Shown: positions 52,280 through 62,116 of the stretch, piece by piece
Numbering within the stretch: the first letter of the stretch is position 1
How the letters are laid out: every line of letters starts with the position of its first letter
Source: Endozoicomonas euniceicola
GTDB lineage: Bacteria; Pseudomonadota; Gammaproteobacteria; Pseudomonadales; Endozoicomonadaceae
Reading direction: 5' to 3'
Assembly (NCBI RefSeq): GCF_025562755.1
Contig: NZ_CP103300.1
Span: forward strand, 558,001 to 622,000
DNA length: 64,000 nt
The notes under the pieces: generated by a model
Told to the model about the DNA's origin: nothing
Databases searched by the model: none
Seen by the model: only the letters and a program-made list of their open reading frames with translations
Translations under genes and position numbers: made by a program

Positions 52280-53170
52280 TCAACTATCTGACATACTCTG
52301 CAAATAAGTATCAGACAACCTTGCAGCCGAGCTATCGGGATACTTACTGACGACCAGTTCAAGATACTTCCGTGCTTTAGCCTTGTCACCCAGCAAGTCA
52401 TACAATCGACCCAACTTGTAAGACGCATCAGGCACTTTGGCACTTTGCGGGTATTGTTCAATGACAGCTCTGAACTCATCACGGGCTGGCTCAAACTTCC
52501 CCTGAGCCATCAGCACCTCGCCCAGCCAGTATTGAGCATTATCAGACAGTTTGCCATCAGGATAATCCTCCAGCAGCTTGCGCAGAGCGACCAGGGCCTG
52601 ATCAAACTCACGCTCACGGATAAACCCGAAAGCCGCCTTATAGTCGGCCTGCTCACGCTGCTTAACCAGCAATTCTTCAGGGGTTTTACTGTCAGGCAGC
52701 TGAGCCGGTACATTAACCGGTTCAACAGCCTGAGTGGTTTTGGCAGAATGATCCTTGTTCAGATCAGAGGCGGGCTGTTCGCCTATCGCCTTGGTGATAC
52801 GGGCATCAAGGTCGAGATAACGATCCCGAAACTCCGCCTCGTTCTGCCTGAGTTGAAACTCCAGCTCTTCAACACGTCCTTCCAGAGTCATGTTTCTTTT
52901 GCGCAGTTCTTCGATCTGATTAAGAAAATAAGCCGTGCTGTTTGCTGGCTGCTGAGCCTGCGCACTCTGAATGACACTTTCAACATTTTCCGGGGCAACA
53001 TTTTCCAGGGCAACACTTTCTGGTGCTGACACCGGTGTGACATCCTGAGTCGTTTCGCTGACGATCTCTGCCGTTGGCAAAGACTCAACAACGGGTACTT
53101 CGGCCAGTACCGGAACAGCCAGCAGGCTGGCCATAATCAGGGAAGAGCTGGATAAAGGTTTCAAACTCAT
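52280..53170 (-). CDS. cpoB: cell division coordinator CpoB (YbgF)
   Basis: A 296-residue periplasmic protein linking Tol-Pal to peptidoglycan synthesis. Signal peptide MSLKPLSSSSLIMASLLAVP; a trimerising coiled coil near residues 85-125 (EELRKRNMTLEGRVEELEFQ); C-terminal TPRs such as YPDGKLSDNAQYWLGEVLMA and SAKVPDASYKLGRLYDLLG. Last gene of the operon. Confidence 0.94.
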   Translation of the reverse strand: MSLKPLSSSSLIMASLLAVPVLAEVPVVESLPTAEIVSETTQDVTPVSAPESVALENVAPENVESVIQSAQAQQPANSTAYFLNQIEELRKRNMTLEGRVEELEFQLRQNEAEFRDRYLDLDARITKAIGEQPASDLNKDHSAKTTQAVEPVNVPAQLPDSKTPEELLVKQREQADYKAAFGFIREREFDQALVALRKLLEDYPDGKLSDNAQYWLGEVLMAQGKFEPARDEFRAVIEQYPQSAKVPDASYKLGRLYDLLGDKAKARKYLELVVSKYPDSSAARLSDTYLQSMSDS

Positions 53171-53185
53171 TAGCTATCTCTGTTA

Positions 53186-53758
53186 TTAGTTAATCACTAT
53201 CTGCGCGCGACGGTTCTTAGCCCAGGCTGTTTCATTATGGGCTGGATCAACCGGCTTCTCGAAACCGAAACTAATCACGTCAATACGACTGCTGGCGACG
53301 CCTTTTGCTTCCAGGTAATCTTTTACCGCATTAGCACGGCGCTCACCCAGGGCCAGGTTGTAAGTACGGGTGCCACGCTCATCCGTGTGTCCCTGCACAA
53401 TAATCTTCTTGCCCTTACCCTGATCAGAATTCAGGTAAGCTGCCTGCACGTCGAGAGCCTTATAGTCACTGTCGCTTAGCTTGGAACTGTCGAAAGCAAA
53501 GTTAAATGTGTCGCGATCCAAAAGCATCTCGACCTCTTCAGCACTCGCCTCAACTTCACCGCTGTCGATAACAGCCTGTACCGCCGGATCCAGTACTGGC
53601 ATAGTTTCAATGATTACATTGTCAGTCACAACCGTTTCTTCAGGTGTTATCGAGGTTTCTACGCCCGAAGTACTTTCACCGCCGGTAGAGGCACAACCTG
53701 CCAGCCACAGGGCAGAAGCCGCCAGGGTAGCTGCCTTAATATAATTGGCAATTCGCAT
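53186..53758 (-). CDS. pal: peptidoglycan-associated lipoprotein Pal
   Basis: A 190-residue outer-membrane lipoprotein. Lipobox LAGC with Cys22. The OmpA-like domain has FNFAFDSSKLSDSDYKAL, VQGHTDERGTRTYNLALGER and RANAVKDYLEAKGV, including the peptidoglycan-binding Asp and Arg. ATG 53758 starts the signal peptide; the longer frame lies in the tolB-pal spacer. Confidence 0.96.
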   Translation of the reverse strand: MRIANYIKAATLAASALWLAGCASTGGESTSGVETSITPEETVVTDNVIIETMPVLDPAVQAVIDSGEVEASAEEVEMLLDRDTFNFAFDSSKLSDSDYKALDVQAAYLNSDQGKGKKIIVQGHTDERGTRTYNLALGERRANAVKDYLEAKGVASSRIDVISFGFEKPVDPAHNETAWAKNRRAQIVIN

Positions 53759-53891
53759 TACAGACTCCAATTGTTTAATGTTGGTTAGTTGGATATTCGT
53801 AAGATCGTTGCAGTACAGTATCAGAACCCTTAACACGGGACTAGCCCACACCGCTACAAACCCGAAACACGCAACTAATTCTCTGCGGCAT

Positions 53892-55226
53892 TTACCTGAC
53901 CGCAGGCCCCCAGACAGGTTCCCGGACATCACCAGTCGCTGACGGCAGACGATATTTTACCCTACCATCCGCAGTGACAATACCCAGTTCACCATGCTTT
54001 CCCCCCTGAACAGAATAAATCAGCCGCCGACCACCCGGAGAAACGCTGGGCGAATCTTCAAGCTGTGCTGATGTCAGCAACCTCAGGCGATTGGTGTCCA
54101 GATCAAGAATGGCGATGTTGAATTCAGCGGCCCCCTGTCCCTTGTGAACCAGAGCCAGAGATTTACCATCCGGGAAGACTTTTGCCCGGGCATTGAAACG
54201 CCCTTTGAACGTCAGGCGACGGGGTTTGCCTACCGGCTCCACAGAACCATCAGACCGATGTTTAACATCCAGTTGATAAATCTGCGCGCTGCCTCCGCGA
54301 TTTGAGGTAAACACAATGCTGTTGCCATCAGGCATCCAGTCCGGTTCAGTATCAATGGAAAAATGCCGGGTCAGCTGACTCAGCTTGCCGGAAGCCAGGT
54401 CCTTGACATAGATATTCGGATTACCGTCTTTAGACAGCACCAGGGCCACTTGCTTACCATCCGGAGAGAATACCGGCGAACTGTTCAGGCCCTTGTAGTC
54501 AGTCAGTTTCTGTCGTTTGCCGGTGGCCAGCTGCTGCAGGAAAATAGCAGGCTTGCCCGTTTCAAAAGACACGTAAGCAATACGACGACCGTCTGGTGAC
54601 CAGGCGGGCGACAAAATAGGCTCTTTGGAACGAACAATAACCCGGGCCCGCTTACCATCGGCATCGGCATAGTTTAACTGGTAATCGGTGTTGTTAACGC
54701 TGTGCCTCTGGGCCGTCACATACATTAAGCGGGTTGAAAAGTCGGCCGGAATACCGGTAATTTTTTCGTAGACGGCATCACTGATCTTATGTGCCAGAGT
54801 TCGCAGCTGGCTTTCAACGCCCCGAACCTGCCCTTTCAGAACAGAGCGCTGGCGCAGTACATCAAACAGCTGATAGTTAACCGTATACTGCCCACTGCTC
54901 TGGCTAACCTGCCCGATGACCAGGTAAGAAGCCCCAAGCACCTTCCAGTCGCGATAGAACACATTAGACTCTTTGCTGGGAAAACTGAGCATATCGTCCC
55001 GTTTCAGCGGATCAAACAGACCACTGAGCCGCAAGTCATCACTGATGGTTCCTGCCATATCTTCCGGCAGAATCGTCTTACCATCAAAACTGAACGGTGC
55101 CACCGCCAGGCGCACCGCACGATCGTTACCCTGGGTAATCTCAATGGTCAGCTCAGCCCTTGCAGGCATCACCAGAGCCAGCTGAGCCAGAAGCAAGAGG
55201 GCAAAAGCCATAAACCATCTGACCAT
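53892..55226 (-). CDS. tolB: Tol-Pal system beta-propeller protein TolB
   Basis: A 444-residue periplasmic protein. The N-terminal domain (VAPFSFDGKTILPEDMAGTI) precedes a six-blade propeller with repeated SPDG motifs (SPAWSPDGRRIAYVSFETGK, SSPVFSPDGKQVALVLSKDG). ATG 55226 opens a normal signal peptide (MVRWFMAFALLLLAQLALVM). The frame also reaches an ATG at 55325 that overlaps the tolA stop (ATGA), adding 33 residues with a small MTRSMTRSM repeat; coupling from there is possible. GGAGG near 55240 favours the internal start. Confidence 0.93.
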   Translation of the reverse strand: MVRWFMAFALLLLAQLALVMPARAELTIEITQGNDRAVRLAVAPFSFDGKTILPEDMAGTISDDLRLSGLFDPLKRDDMLSFPSKESNVFYRDWKVLGASYLVIGQVSQSSGQYTVNYQLFDVLRQRSVLKGQVRGVESQLRTLAHKISDAVYEKITGIPADFSTRLMYVTAQRHSVNNTDYQLNYADADGKRARVIVRSKEPILSPAWSPDGRRIAYVSFETGKPAIFLQQLATGKRQKLTDYKGLNSSPVFSPDGKQVALVLSKDGNPNIYVKDLASGKLSQLTRHFSIDTEPDWMPDGNSIVFTSNRGGSAQIYQLDVKHRSDGSVEPVGKPRRLTFKGRFNARAKVFPDGKSLALVHKGQGAAEFNIAILDLDTNRLRLLTSAQLEDSPSVSPGGRRLIYSVQGGKHGELGIVTADGRVKYRLPSATGDVREPVWGPAVR

Positions 55227-55321
55227 GATCAAATAGCGGCTTCCTCCTGAATCAAAGTGGTTCGGTGCTGTATTTATCGTACTCATCATTGAGCGAGTCA
55301 TTGAGCGAGTCATCAAACGAG

Positions 55322-56200
55322 TCATCGAACTAGATCCTCTGGCCTGAACCTGAAATTAAAGCGTCGGAAGTTGGCGTCAAAAATTCTGCGCTCCAGCTTT
55401 TTTAACTCTGGAAAGGGCGCTGCACGCTGCACAGCCTGTACCGCAGAACGGTCAAAAGAGTCATTGCCACTGCCTTCCAGCAGCTTAACTTCCAGCAAGT
55501 CACCAAAAGGTGACAGGGTGACCTGCAGTAATGCTGTCATATTATTGCGGGCGCTGGGCGGACGATTCCAGTTATTCACAATGAGATTATTCAGCAACTC
55601 ACTGTAATAACGAACCTCTGCCGCATCTTTCTCGGCCTGTTCTTCAGCCTGTTGGGCTGCCGCTTCCTGCTGCTCTCTCTGAATTCGTTCCTGTTCCAGC
55701 TGACGCAGTGTTTCTTCCCGCTGTTTGCGTTGACGCTCAACTTCCTGTTGACGTTTCCTTTCTGCTTCCAGTTTGCGCTGGCGCTCCCGTTCTTTGCGCG
55801 CATCCTCTGCTTTCTTCGCTTTTTCCTGAGCTTCCCGCTCTTTTCGCAGGGCTATTTCCCGCTGGCGCTTTTCTTCTGCCTGAAGACGTTGCCTTTCTTC
55901 CCGAATGGCTTTCTGCCGTTTACGTTCAGCCGCTTCACGGGCTTTACGGGCAGAGTCGTCTACCTGCGGGCGAGGCTGAGGCTTCGGGGCTGGCACTTCA
56001 ACCAGACTCGCTTTGATACTGCGAGGCGGAACAATATTCAACTGCCGATCAACCGACCAGCTGGTGCTTAACACCAGTAACAGTGAAGCGTGTAACAAAA
56101 GCGACACAAGCACTGGAAAGCCGTAGCCACGAAACACTGCCTTACGAAAAGCTGCCTTACAAAAAGAGCTGCCCGGTATCCGGTTTAATACTTTCTTCAT
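55322..56200 (-). CDS. tolA: TolA, inner-membrane spanning protein of Tol-Pal
   Basis: A 292-residue protein with one N-terminal membrane helix (FPVLVSLLLHASLLLVLSTS), a long Lys/Arg/Glu/Gln/Ala coiled-coil domain (about residues 68-195) and a C-terminal TolA domain (YSELLNNLIVNNWNRPPSAR). It links the TolQR motor to Pal and TolB. ATG 56200; 12 bp after tolR. Confidence 0.95.
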   Translation of the reverse strand: MKKVLNRIPGSSFCKAAFRKAVFRGYGFPVLVSLLLHASLLLVLSTSWSVDRQLNIVPPRSIKASLVEVPAPKPQPRPQVDDSARKAREAAERKRQKAIREERQRLQAEEKRQREIALRKEREAQEKAKKAEDARKERERQRKLEAERKRQQEVERQRKQREETLRQLEQERIQREQQEAAAQQAEEQAEKDAAEVRYYSELLNNLIVNNWNRPPSARNNMTALLQVTLSPFGDLLEVKLLEGSGNDSFDRSAVQAVQRAAPFPELKKLERRIFDANFRRFNFRFRPEDLVR

Positions 56201-56212
56201 CAGCAGCAGCCG

Positions 56213-56656
56213 TCAGTTATCCTGCCGGTCCAGTTCAGCCGGATCAGTAATCAGCCCGACATTTTCCACACCGGCCGCTTGCAACCCTGCCATTAACTCA
56301 ATCACAGAGCCATAAGCCACTTTACGATCTCCCTTGATCAACACCTGGGTACGAGGGCTGGCAGACAACACCTTGCCGACCTTTTCGGCGATCACATCCA
56401 GCCCTGTTGCAGTTTCCCGCTCTTCACCCAGGTCAATGAAGTACTCACCATCCGCTTTGACTGAGATAATCAACGCTTCAATATCATCTTCCAGGGGTAT
56501 CACCTGACTGGTTGTTTTTGGCAGGTCAACCTTCAACCCCTGGGTCAGCATGGGAGCACTGACCATAAAGGCAACCAGCAATACCATCATGATGTCGATA
56601 AACGGAACCATATTGATTTCCGACATCACCTTGCGACCTGCTCTGGAGCGCGCCAT
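56213..56656 (-). CDS. tolR: TolR, Tol-Pal motor subunit
   Basis: A 147-residue ExbD/TolR protein. EINMVPFIDIMMVLLVAFMV is the membrane helix with the essential Asp; VLIKGDRKVAYGSVIELMAG is the periplasmic domain. ATG 56656 with GAGGAG upstream. Confidence 0.95.
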   Translation of the reverse strand: MARSRAGRKVMSEINMVPFIDIMMVLLVAFMVSAPMLTQGLKVDLPKTTSQVIPLEDDIEALIISVKADGEYFIDLGEERETATGLDVIAEKVGKVLSASPRTQVLIKGDRKVAYGSVIELMAGLQAAGVENVGLITDPAELDRQDN

Positions 56657-56670
56657 AGACAATCGTCTCC

Positions 56671-57369
56671 TCAGCCCGCTTCTGGTCGGTTGGAACGGCT
56701 GTGAACCTTACGATGCAGAATACTGTGGAACTCATCGGCAAAGGTTTCATAGCTGGCCAGCAGGGCATCAACCCGCGACGCATAACGGTTATAAGCGACA
56801 ACGGCCGGAATGGCAGCCACCAGACCGACGGCCGTGGTCATCAGGGCCTCAGCAATACCCGGAGCAACCGAAGCCAGTGTCGCCTGTTGCACCTGGGCCA
56901 GTCCACGGAACGAGTTCATAATCCCGACAACGGTTCCGAACAGGCCAACATAAGGACAGGTTGAACCGACACTGGCCAGAAACGGCAGATGGGTTTCCAG
57001 CTTTTCCTGTTCCCTGGAAATGGCAACCCGCATGGCTCGATGGGTACCCTCCATAATGGCATCTGCCTCCGAGGTTCCCTGACTGCGCAGGCGACTGAAC
57101 TCCCGGAAACCGGCCTTAAAAATATTTTCCAGCCCACCGTCCGGACTGGCGTTATCCTGCAACTCCCGAAACAGCTGGGAAAGGTCCATACCCGACCAGA
57201 ACCGATCCTCAAATTCGAGCATGCTTTGCTGAGCGTTACGAATCAACAAACCACGCTGAACAATCATCACCCAGGAAGCGACAGAAGCCGCCACCAGCAT
57301 CAGCAGTACTAACAGCACAATCCAGCTGGAATTACTGATCAGCGACCACATGGACATGCTATCAGCCAC
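56671..57369 (-). CDS. tolQ: TolQ, Tol-Pal proton channel subunit
   Basis: A 232-residue ExbB/TolQ protein with three helices: near residues 13-35, 130-155 (CPYVGLFGTVVGIMNSF) and 165-190 (GIAEALMTTAVGLVAAIPAV). GTG 57369 with AGGTAA upstream is chosen; ATG 57357 is an alternative. Forms the stator with TolR. Confidence 0.94.
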   Translation of the reverse strand: MADSMSMWSLISNSSWIVLLVLLMLVAASVASWVMIVQRGLLIRNAQQSMLEFEDRFWSGMDLSQLFRELQDNASPDGGLENIFKAGFREFSRLRSQGTSEADAIMEGTHRAMRVAISREQEKLETHLPFLASVGSTCPYVGLFGTVVGIMNSFRGLAQVQQATLASVAPGIAEALMTTAVGLVAAIPAVVAYNRYASRVDALLASYETFADEFHSILHRKVHSRSNRPEAG

Positions 57370-57416
57370 CGATTACCTCGCTTGCGTTCAGTTTAAAAAT
57401 GGGATGTATCATATCA

Positions 57417-57857
57417 TCAAATCTGTGACGTGTTGGTGACATTCAGACATAGATTCCGTAAGTCTTTTGTAATACCGGCAGGCTTCATTGCAGCACTGTC
57501 GAGACAGGCGACAACAAATTCCCCGGTACACAACACCTGCTCATTGGGTAGCCCCTGATTGAGCAGAACAGACTGACGGAAAATCAGACTGGCTCGTTTG
57601 ACTTCCGCAAGCTCCGCAGTCACAGCAATTTCATCATCCAGCCTGGCCGGATAGCGAAAACGTACATCGGCACGAGTAACCACAAACACTCTGCCCTGCT
57701 CACTCATAAGCTGATGCCCCATTCCTATATGGCGCAAGAAGTCAGTACGGGCCCGCTCCATAAATTTGAGGTAGTTGGCGTGGTAAACAATGCCTGCTGC
57801 ATCAGTGTCTTCGTAATAAACCCGCTGAAGGATTGAAAAGGGGGCGTCAGAACTCAC
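57417..57857 (-). CDS. ybgC: acyl-CoA thioesterase YbgC
   Basis: A 146-residue hotdog-fold thioesterase, the usual first gene of tol-pal operons. DTDAAGIVYHANYLKFMER contains the catalytic Asp and the conserved HANYL. The start is GTG 57857. 47 bp before tolQ. Confidence 0.94.
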   Translation of the reverse strand: MSSDAPFSILQRVYYEDTDAAGIVYHANYLKFMERARTDFLRHIGMGHQLMSEQGRVFVVTRADVRFRYPARLDDEIAVTAELAEVKRASLIFRQSVLLNQGLPNEQVLCTGEFVVACLDSAAMKPAGITKDLRNLCLNVTNTSQI

Positions 57858-57948
57858 GACAGTGTACTCATATAATCGATAAGGCCATTAAACCAGATCG
57901 ATGAAAACCATGGAAGACTGGGCAGCAATACTTATGTAGCGCCAGCGG

Positions 57949-58452
57949 CTAGTAACACCAGCGGCACCATCGGCGGTGATAATAGTCATTGTGCCAGCGA
58001 ATGGCATCAATGTGTTCCCGTTCAAGTTTGTGCCGGTTTTCACTGCGCCGGTCCTGCTGTAATTTTTGCTCCATACTCTGCTGGCGCTGCAACATATCAG
58101 CCTCCGGCACTGGCTGACCATACCGTCTCAGGGCTTCCTGGGCTTCAGGAATACCCCAGCGGGCAGCCATGGTGAAAGACTTAAAGGCCTGTTCCATAGA
58201 GACAGGCACTCCGACACCCTGCTCATAACACAGTCCGGCATGGTACTGGTCAATCGGCAGTTCAGCGGTTCCTCCCGTCACTCTGTGACAGGCTGCTTCA
58301 GATAGTGTAAAACCGTCGCCAAAAACACCCCGCGCGGTTGGCTGGGCATCTACCCGAACATTATTACTGCAACCACTGGTCAGCATCGTCAGTATCAATA
58401 AGACACCGTACAGTCCACACCAGCGTTCAGGTCTCTCCGTGTAATTCATCAT
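57949..58452 (-). CDS. Sel1-like lipoprotein
   Basis: A 167-residue lipoprotein: lipobox LTSGC with Cys28. The body has a Sel1-like repeat (YHAGLCYEQGVGVPVSMEQA, FKSFTMAARWGIPEAQEAL) and a charged, His/Arg-rich tail ending RRWCRWCY. ATG 58452 overlaps the histidine kinase stop by 26 bp, so the two are co-transcribed and perhaps functionally linked. Not found next to ybgC in most relatives I know. Confidence 0.75.
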   Translation of the reverse strand: MMNYTERPERWCGLYGVLLILTMLTSGCSNNVRVDAQPTARGVFGDGFTLSEAACHRVTGGTAELPIDQYHAGLCYEQGVGVPVSMEQAFKSFTMAARWGIPEAQEALRRYGQPVPEADMLQRQQSMEQKLQQDRRSENRHKLEREHIDAIRWHNDYYHRRWCRWCY

Positions 58453-61400
58453 TATTGACCTCTCTTGAACAATCAGCAGATCGTAGCCGAGCCAGTAACT
58501 CTACCCTGATTCTTTCCAAACCAGCCAGGTCCAGCGCCCCACAGCTCTGCATTATCTGGTCCGGATAATGACCCAGACCTTTATCTGTTGACCACTGTTT
58601 CGCCAGATCGTTCAAGGAACTGACATCACCAATATCAAGACAGGTCGATAGTTTCGACAGCATCATCTCAGCACCTGCCAGGGACACATCAGTATAATCG
58701 GTGCCACAGGTTTTGCTGCTCTGCACAGCAACACCCTCCCCTATCCACCGGTACACTTTGCTGAACAGTTCGCTGAAACGAACAGGCTTGCTGATAAAAT
58801 CGCACATTCCCACCCCGTCAATGCTCTCACGGGTCGCACCCGATACGCTGGCAGAAACCGCGATAATACTGAGCGTTTTATTCTCTGACTGCTCATGAAT
58901 CAGCCGGGCTGCCGTCACCCCGTCCATGGCCGGCATTTTCAGATCCATTAATACCAGGTCATAGTGCCGCTGCCTGCACTGCTCAACCGCTTCAGCGCCA
59001 TCCGCAGCCTCTTCTACCGTAAAGCTTGCGCTGCGCAGGGCATTACTCAGCATATCCCGATTGGTTTCGCTGTCATCAACCACCAGAATGCGTCGATCAT
59101 GATAGTCCTCTGTGAATTCGGGTCGTTCAGACTCATGCTCTACCGCTAATTCGCTATCAACGCTTACCGGCAGATAAGGAATAGTGAAATGGAACTTACT
59201 GCCACGCTGCAACTGGCTGGACACTTTCAATTCCCCGCCCATTGCCTTGACCAGGCGGTAGCTGATCGCCAGCCCCAGACCCGTTCCTCCCTGCCTGCGC
59301 CCGGATTTGAGCTGACTAAAGGGTTTAAACAGCCGCCCCTGGTCCGTTGTACTGATACCCGACCCCGTATCTATCACAGCAAAGCTGAGTTGCCGCTCTT
59401 CTCTGCTTACCCGCAGCAAAACACTGCCATGGTGGGTAAATTTAACGGCATTCCCCATAAGATTGATCAATACCTGTCGCAGTTTCACACTGTCGCCGAC
59501 AATTTCCGGACTGATGTTCGGGTCAATAGCCACGTCCAGAACCAGCCCTTTTGAACGAGCGGTTCCCTTAACGTTTGCCATTACGGTGCTCAGCATACTC
59601 TTGAGTATGTAAGGCTGAGGATCCAGCTCTATACCACTGCTTTCAATTTTGGTCATATCCAGAATATCGCTGATCAGCGTCATCAGGTGCAGTCCGCATT
59701 CTTCCAACAAAGACAGAGTATCCCGATAACGTTCTGGCACCTGGGCATCGGCCAACAACAGCTGCGCATAACCCAGTACACCGTTGAGAGGGGTACGTAA
59801 TTCGTGGCTGATATTGGACAGAAACAGCGACTTGGCCTGACTGGCCTGCTCCGCGCGATTTCTGGCCTGAACCAGCTCGCCTTCGATACGTTTGCGATCA
59901 GTGATATCCCTCAGAATAATGGAAATCTGCTTCCCTTCTGCCGTCTCCAGAACATTGCTGGATACCTCCATGGGAAAACAATGTCCCGATTTTGCAATCC
60001 CTTCGGTAAGATACTCCTCAACACAGTGAAACTCAGGCCGGGCAGGATCAACCGGGGCCAACAGCGGTTCTTCATACCGTCGCTCAGGTGCCACCAGCAA
60101 AGCCAGCGGCATATTCACCAGCTCTGATTCAAGAAACCCACACAGCTCCGTGACCTTTCGGTTAACCAGTGAAATAATGCCGTCCTGATTACAAATTACG
60201 GTTGCGTCCGGAGCCGACGCAATCAACTGCCTGAACTTCTCGGTATCGTTAGTACGCTCTGTAATATCGTTGGCCATACCTTCAATAACAACCGGCATCT
60301 GCCCGGATCCCGCTATATCTTCACCAGCCACCGTTACCGGCTTCTCATGAGTGGTACAAAATAGTTCTACCCGGCGGACAGTGCCGTCCTTATGCACCAT
60401 TTCTACTTCAAAAGCTTCTTCCCACTGACCCGATATCAGCGCAGAGAGCTTATGGGAAAATTCCCGGTTCAACCCGGAAGCAGACAGAAACTGATGCATC
60501 GTGCCGGTGAACTCCTGCTCACCATACCCCAGGATGGCTTTGATAGAAGGGCTGACGTAAGTGACGACCCCACTCGAATCAAGATTAAAATAAAAGTACT
60601 GGCCTTTAAGCTGTTGAACCAGATGACCGATATTGTTTGCCCTGGCTTTTTGCAGCGAGCGCTCACGATCCCTCAGCCTCTGCAACAACATCTTAAAGCT
60701 GTAGTCCAGACTGGCCGCCTCATCACGATTACTATCGTCCGAACTCAGGCTATAAGGTGTGGCAAACTCGTTCATCTGCGATTTCAGCCGGTTCAGTGGG
60801 CGTGTAATCAGCCCGGATACCGTCCACAAACAGAACATGGTCAGAATCAACACCAACGCAATCAAACCGGCACTGATCACTGCCTGACGAACAATGGGCC
60901 GCAAAATACGTTTTTCAAGAATGCTGATACTGAAATACCAGCCAGTAGCAGGAATAGGGGTAGCGGTGACCCATCTCTTTATGCCCCGTGACTCCATCCT
61001 GAAATTAATAGACTGCCTGTTATCCGTCACCCTCCGGAACGCCTCATCGAATACGGCGCAGGGCGGTTTACCTGAATGGGTTTTAATGGGGCGGGTAATA
61101 AAATCAACCAGTTCACCGGTATCTTCACGGGTGACGTTGATCTGACTGTAGCCATTACAGGGACCACTGTTAATGTAATTACGCAGCTCTCTATTCTTGC
61201 TCAGAGCAATGCTGTTGGTGTAAACCGCAATCCCTTCCCTGTCGAGAATAACCAGCCGGGTCCCAGTGTCGTGCCAGATCAATGGAGCCATTAAAAAAGA
61301 GCCATCAATATCAATCTGCAATACAGCAAAAGCACCGTCACGAAACCATACGGGTACCATATAAGTGGAGCGAAACACCTCCGGCTGACTGGAAATACGA

Positions 61401-61864
61401 TTGACATGCCAGCCCGGCCTGGCGCGTCGACCACTAAGATATTCCTGCAAAAGCGCTTCAGGCAAGCCGGGGGCGAAATAATGATCAGTTACTCTGGAAA
61501 ACTGGTCTGCACGCTTATTCCAATAATATTTTTTTTCCGGCTGTGCAGGAAAGTCCAGCCCAATCCCTAACACCAGTCGTGTACTTCCCAGCAATTCTGT
61601 CGCATCCATTGGCAGCGAACTCAGTTCCGACGAAGATCGCTGATCCAGCAACAGCCCCAGACTCTTACCCGCCAGGTGTATTTGCTGCAAATGCCCGTCA
61701 ATGATACTGGCATACTGAACGACCTGCTCCACATGACTACGACTGATTTCCACAGAAGCGGCATGAAAAGTGAAATAAAGATACACAGCCGTTACAAGGC
61801 TGTAGAAAATTACAGCAGGCACAAGGGTAAATAACGTAATCTTTTGCCTGATTGAAATAGACAT
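58427..61864 (-). CDS. hybrid sensor histidine kinase with extracytoplasmic sensor
   Basis: A 1145-residue protein. TM1 near residues 10-30, a periplasmic dCache-like sensor (to about 325), TM2 near 330-355 (SAGLIALVLILTMFCLWTVS), HAMP, two PAS domains, HisKA with FLSNISHELRTPLNGVLGYA (phospho-His), HATPase (GNAVKFTHHGSVLL, DTGSGISTTDQGRLFKPF, GGTGLGLAISYRLV) and a receiver (VLMDLKMPAMDGVTAARLI, phospho-Asp). No HPt domain is obvious at the C-terminus. Ligand and downstream regulator unknown. It sits between ruvB and the tol-pal operon. Confidence 0.92.
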   Translation of the reverse strand: MSISIRQKITLFTLVPAVIFYSLVTAVYLYFTFHAASVEISRSHVEQVVQYASIIDGHLQQIHLAGKSLGLLLDQRSSSELSSLPMDATELLGSTRLVLGIGLDFPAQPEKKYYWNKRADQFSRVTDHYFAPGLPEALLQEYLSGRRARPGWHVNRISSQPEVFRSTYMVPVWFRDGAFAVLQIDIDGSFLMAPLIWHDTGTRLVILDREGIAVYTNSIALSKNRELRNYINSGPCNGYSQINVTREDTGELVDFITRPIKTHSGKPPCAVFDEAFRRVTDNRQSINFRMESRGIKRWVTATPIPATGWYFSISILEKRILRPIVRQAVISAGLIALVLILTMFCLWTVSGLITRPLNRLKSQMNEFATPYSLSSDDSNRDEAASLDYSFKMLLQRLRDRERSLQKARANNIGHLVQQLKGQYFYFNLDSSGVVTYVSPSIKAILGYGEQEFTGTMHQFLSASGLNREFSHKLSALISGQWEEAFEVEMVHKDGTVRRVELFCTTHEKPVTVAGEDIAGSGQMPVVIEGMANDITERTNDTEKFRQLIASAPDATVICNQDGIISLVNRKVTELCGFLESELVNMPLALLVAPERRYEEPLLAPVDPARPEFHCVEEYLTEGIAKSGHCFPMEVSSNVLETAEGKQISIILRDITDRKRIEGELVQARNRAEQASQAKSLFLSNISHELRTPLNGVLGYAQLLLADAQVPERYRDTLSLLEECGLHLMTLISDILDMTKIESSGIELDPQPYILKSMLSTVMANVKGTARSKGLVLDVAIDPNISPEIVGDSVKLRQVLINLMGNAVKFTHHGSVLLRVSREERQLSFAVIDTGSGISTTDQGRLFKPFSQLKSGRRQGGTGLGLAISYRLVKAMGGELKVSSQLQRGSKFHFTIPYLPVSVDSELAVEHESERPEFTEDYHDRRILVVDDSETNRDMLSNALRSASFTVEEAADGAEAVEQCRQRHYDLVLMDLKMPAMDGVTAARLIHEQSENKTLSIIAVSASVSGATRESIDGVGMCDFISKPVRFSELFSKVYRWIGEGVAVQSSKTCGTDYTDVSLAGAEMMLSKLSTCLDIGDVSSLNDLAKQWSTDKGLGHYPDQIMQSCGALDLAGLERIRVELLARLRSADCSREVNNDELHGET

Positions 61865-61963
61865 AAATCGTTTGATACGTTTTGCATCTCCGGATTTTGA
61901 CGCAGCCTTAACACATCAATCTACCAAAGTAGAAACTGCCTGCAATGATCCGAAGAAATAATG

Positions 61964-61988
61964 GCAGCCAAAACTTTCATTTGGCTGC
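61964..61988 (-). terminator. hairpin downstream of ruvB
   Basis: GCAGCCAAA and TTTGGCTGC pair in a 9-bp stem with a 7-base loop. The minus strand continues CATTATTTCTTC, a weak T tract, so termination is uncertain. Confidence 0.4.
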
Positions 61989-62116
61989 TGGTTGAGAAGA
62001 ACGAAGTGTTTATGCCTCTGGGGAGCTCGCATGAGGCTAAGTCTTAACATAGACAGTTAACGGGACTCCAGCCACTTGAATTTAATCAGACCCGCAAAAA
62101 AAGGTGGTTTCAACGG

